Below are positions 63,353 through 64,000 of a DNA stretch of 64,000 bases, piece after piece (position 1 is the stretch's first letter; each line of letters begins with the position of its first letter). The stretch is from Microbacterium hydrocarbonoxydans (GTDB lineage Bacteria; Actinomycetota; Actinomycetes; Actinomycetales; Microbacteriaceae): the NCBI RefSeq assembly GCF_023715885.1, contig NZ_JAMBOY010000003.1, forward strand, positions 434,001 to 498,000. The letters run 5' to 3'. The notes beneath the pieces were generated by a model, which searched no databases, had not been told where the DNA came from, and worked only from the letters and a program-made list of their open reading frames with translations. The position numbers and the translations under genes were made by a program.

Positions 63353-64000
63353 ATGACGTTCGCCGCCCCCGCCGAGTCCGTGCACGTGCGTGCACCGGGA
63401 AAGATCAACGTCTATCTCGGCGTGGGCGGCCGTCATGACGACGGATACCACGCGCTGGCGACGGTGTTCCAGGCCGTGTCGCTCTACGAGGACGTCATCG
63501 CACGCCACGCCGACGACTTCTCGCTCACGGTGTCGGGCGTCGACGACCCCGACTCCGTGCCGCTGGACGACCGCAACCTCGCGATGCGTGCGGCCAAGCT
63601 CCTTGCGGCAGCGGCCGACTACCACGGCGGCGTGGCTCTCGAGATCCGCAAGAGCGTCCCCGTCGCCGGCGGCATGGGGGGCGGGTCGGCGGATGCCGCG
63701 GCGGCCCTCGTCGCCTGTGACGCCCTCTGGGGCACCGGCTTCTCGACGAGCCGGCTGCACGAGCTCGCAGCCCGCCTGGGCGCGGACGTGCCGTTCGCGC
63801 TGCACGGCGGCACCGCGGTCGGCACCGGCCGCGGGGATCAGCTGAATCCCGCTCTGGCGCGCGGCCGTTTCGACTGGGTGCTCGTGCCGAGCGATCAGGG
63901 CCTCTCGACTCCGCTGGTCTACGCACGGCTCGACGCGCTCCGCGAGGAGGAGGGTGCGCTCGCCGACGATCCGCCGCTGTCCCTGGACGTGCCGATCCCG
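63353..64000 (+). CDS. ispE: 4-diphosphocytidyl-2-C-methyl-D-erythritol kinase, 3' end cut by window edge
   Basis: The first 216 codons of a GHMP kinase of the methylerythritol phosphate isoprenoid pathway. It phosphorylates CDP-methylerythritol at the 2-hydroxyl. The start has VRAPGKINVYLGVGGRHDDG, and the ATP-binding glycine loop is SVPVAGGMGGGSADAAAALV. The frame is open to position 64000; about 90-100 residues are missing by comparison with the family. It may be translated together with the aldo/keto reductase just upstream. Confidence 0.96.
   Translation, partial: MTFAAPAESVHVRAPGKINVYLGVGGRHDDGYHALATVFQAVSLYEDVIARHADDFSLTVSGVDDPDSVPLDDRNLAMRAAKLLAAAADYHGGVALEIRKSVPVAGGMGGGSADAAAALVACDALWGTGFSTSRLHELAARLGADVPFALHGGTAVGTGRGDQLNPALARGRFDWVLVPSDQGLSTPLVYARLDALREEEGALADDPPLSLDVPIP

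Overview
The window is a stretch of a high-GC actinobacterial chromosome. It is most likely Microbacterium or a close relative in Microbacteriaceae. The evidence is the very high third-position GC, frequent GTG starts, tight ATGA/GTGA gene overlaps, a class Ib ribonucleotide reductase operon (nrdHIEF), two copies of a small protein family familiar from Microbacteriaceae (DUF7882-like), and dispersed palindromes of the CGTTGAGCGAG...GAGACGAAACG type. The genus is inferred from protein and repeat style, not from a marker gene. No tRNA, rRNA, CRISPR array, transposase or prophage structural gene was seen.

Layout. 1-9173: catabolic genes. These are methylmalonate-semialdehyde dehydrogenase (cut by the left edge), a PucR-type regulator, a class III aminotransferase coupled to an Lrp regulator (together suggesting beta-alanine or aminoisobutyrate breakdown), an acyl-CoA dehydrogenase with an alpha/beta hydrolase, and a PfkB sugar kinase coupled to an MFS transporter. 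9174-13471: a 390-base control region with a pair of NrdR boxes, then nrdH-nrdI-nrdE-nrdF and a strong terminator. 13480-23509: mixed housekeeping and small genes, including an FAD oxidoreductase, a DUF3253 protein, pgi, the two DUF7882-like paralogues, an ImmR/ImmA-like HTH-metalloprotease pair, an aldo/keto reductase and a TIGR01777 epimerase with a DUF4166 protein.

23519-32827: a sugar or polyol catabolic locus of unknown substrate. It has a ROK regulator, a Gfo/Idh/MocA dehydrogenase, a ribose-type ABC importer (ATPase, two permeases, lipoprotein) and two TIM-barrel epimerase/isomerases, one with the four metal ligands of the D-tagatose 3-epimerase family. 32850-46684: a NYN-LOTUS protein, another Gfo/Idh/MocA enzyme, a CPBP protease, a quinone oxidoreductase, a small GIY-YIG nuclease bracketed by palindromic repeats and followed by a 29-bp tandem array, hrpA, a membrane acyltransferase-like protein, an FMN reductase, a YyaL-type thioredoxin protein and a protein O-mannosyltransferase. 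46736-64000: the rsmI ... metG, tatD-family, rsmA, ispE block. This block is interrupted by a frameshifted methyltransferase, a LacI-controlled beta-glucoside locus (lipoprotein, two permeases, fused ATPase, GH1 glucosidase), a membrane-anchored molybdopterin enzyme, an MFS transporter and a second aldo/keto reductase.

Control. About two dozen genes that begin a transcription unit have a TANNNT box ending exactly 6 (sometimes 7-8) bases before the start codon, the signature of leaderless transcripts. Genes inside operons instead overlap their predecessor by four bases or have a Shine-Dalgarno sequence. Local operators can be proposed for NrdR, the LacI regulator, the ROK regulator and the PucR regulator.
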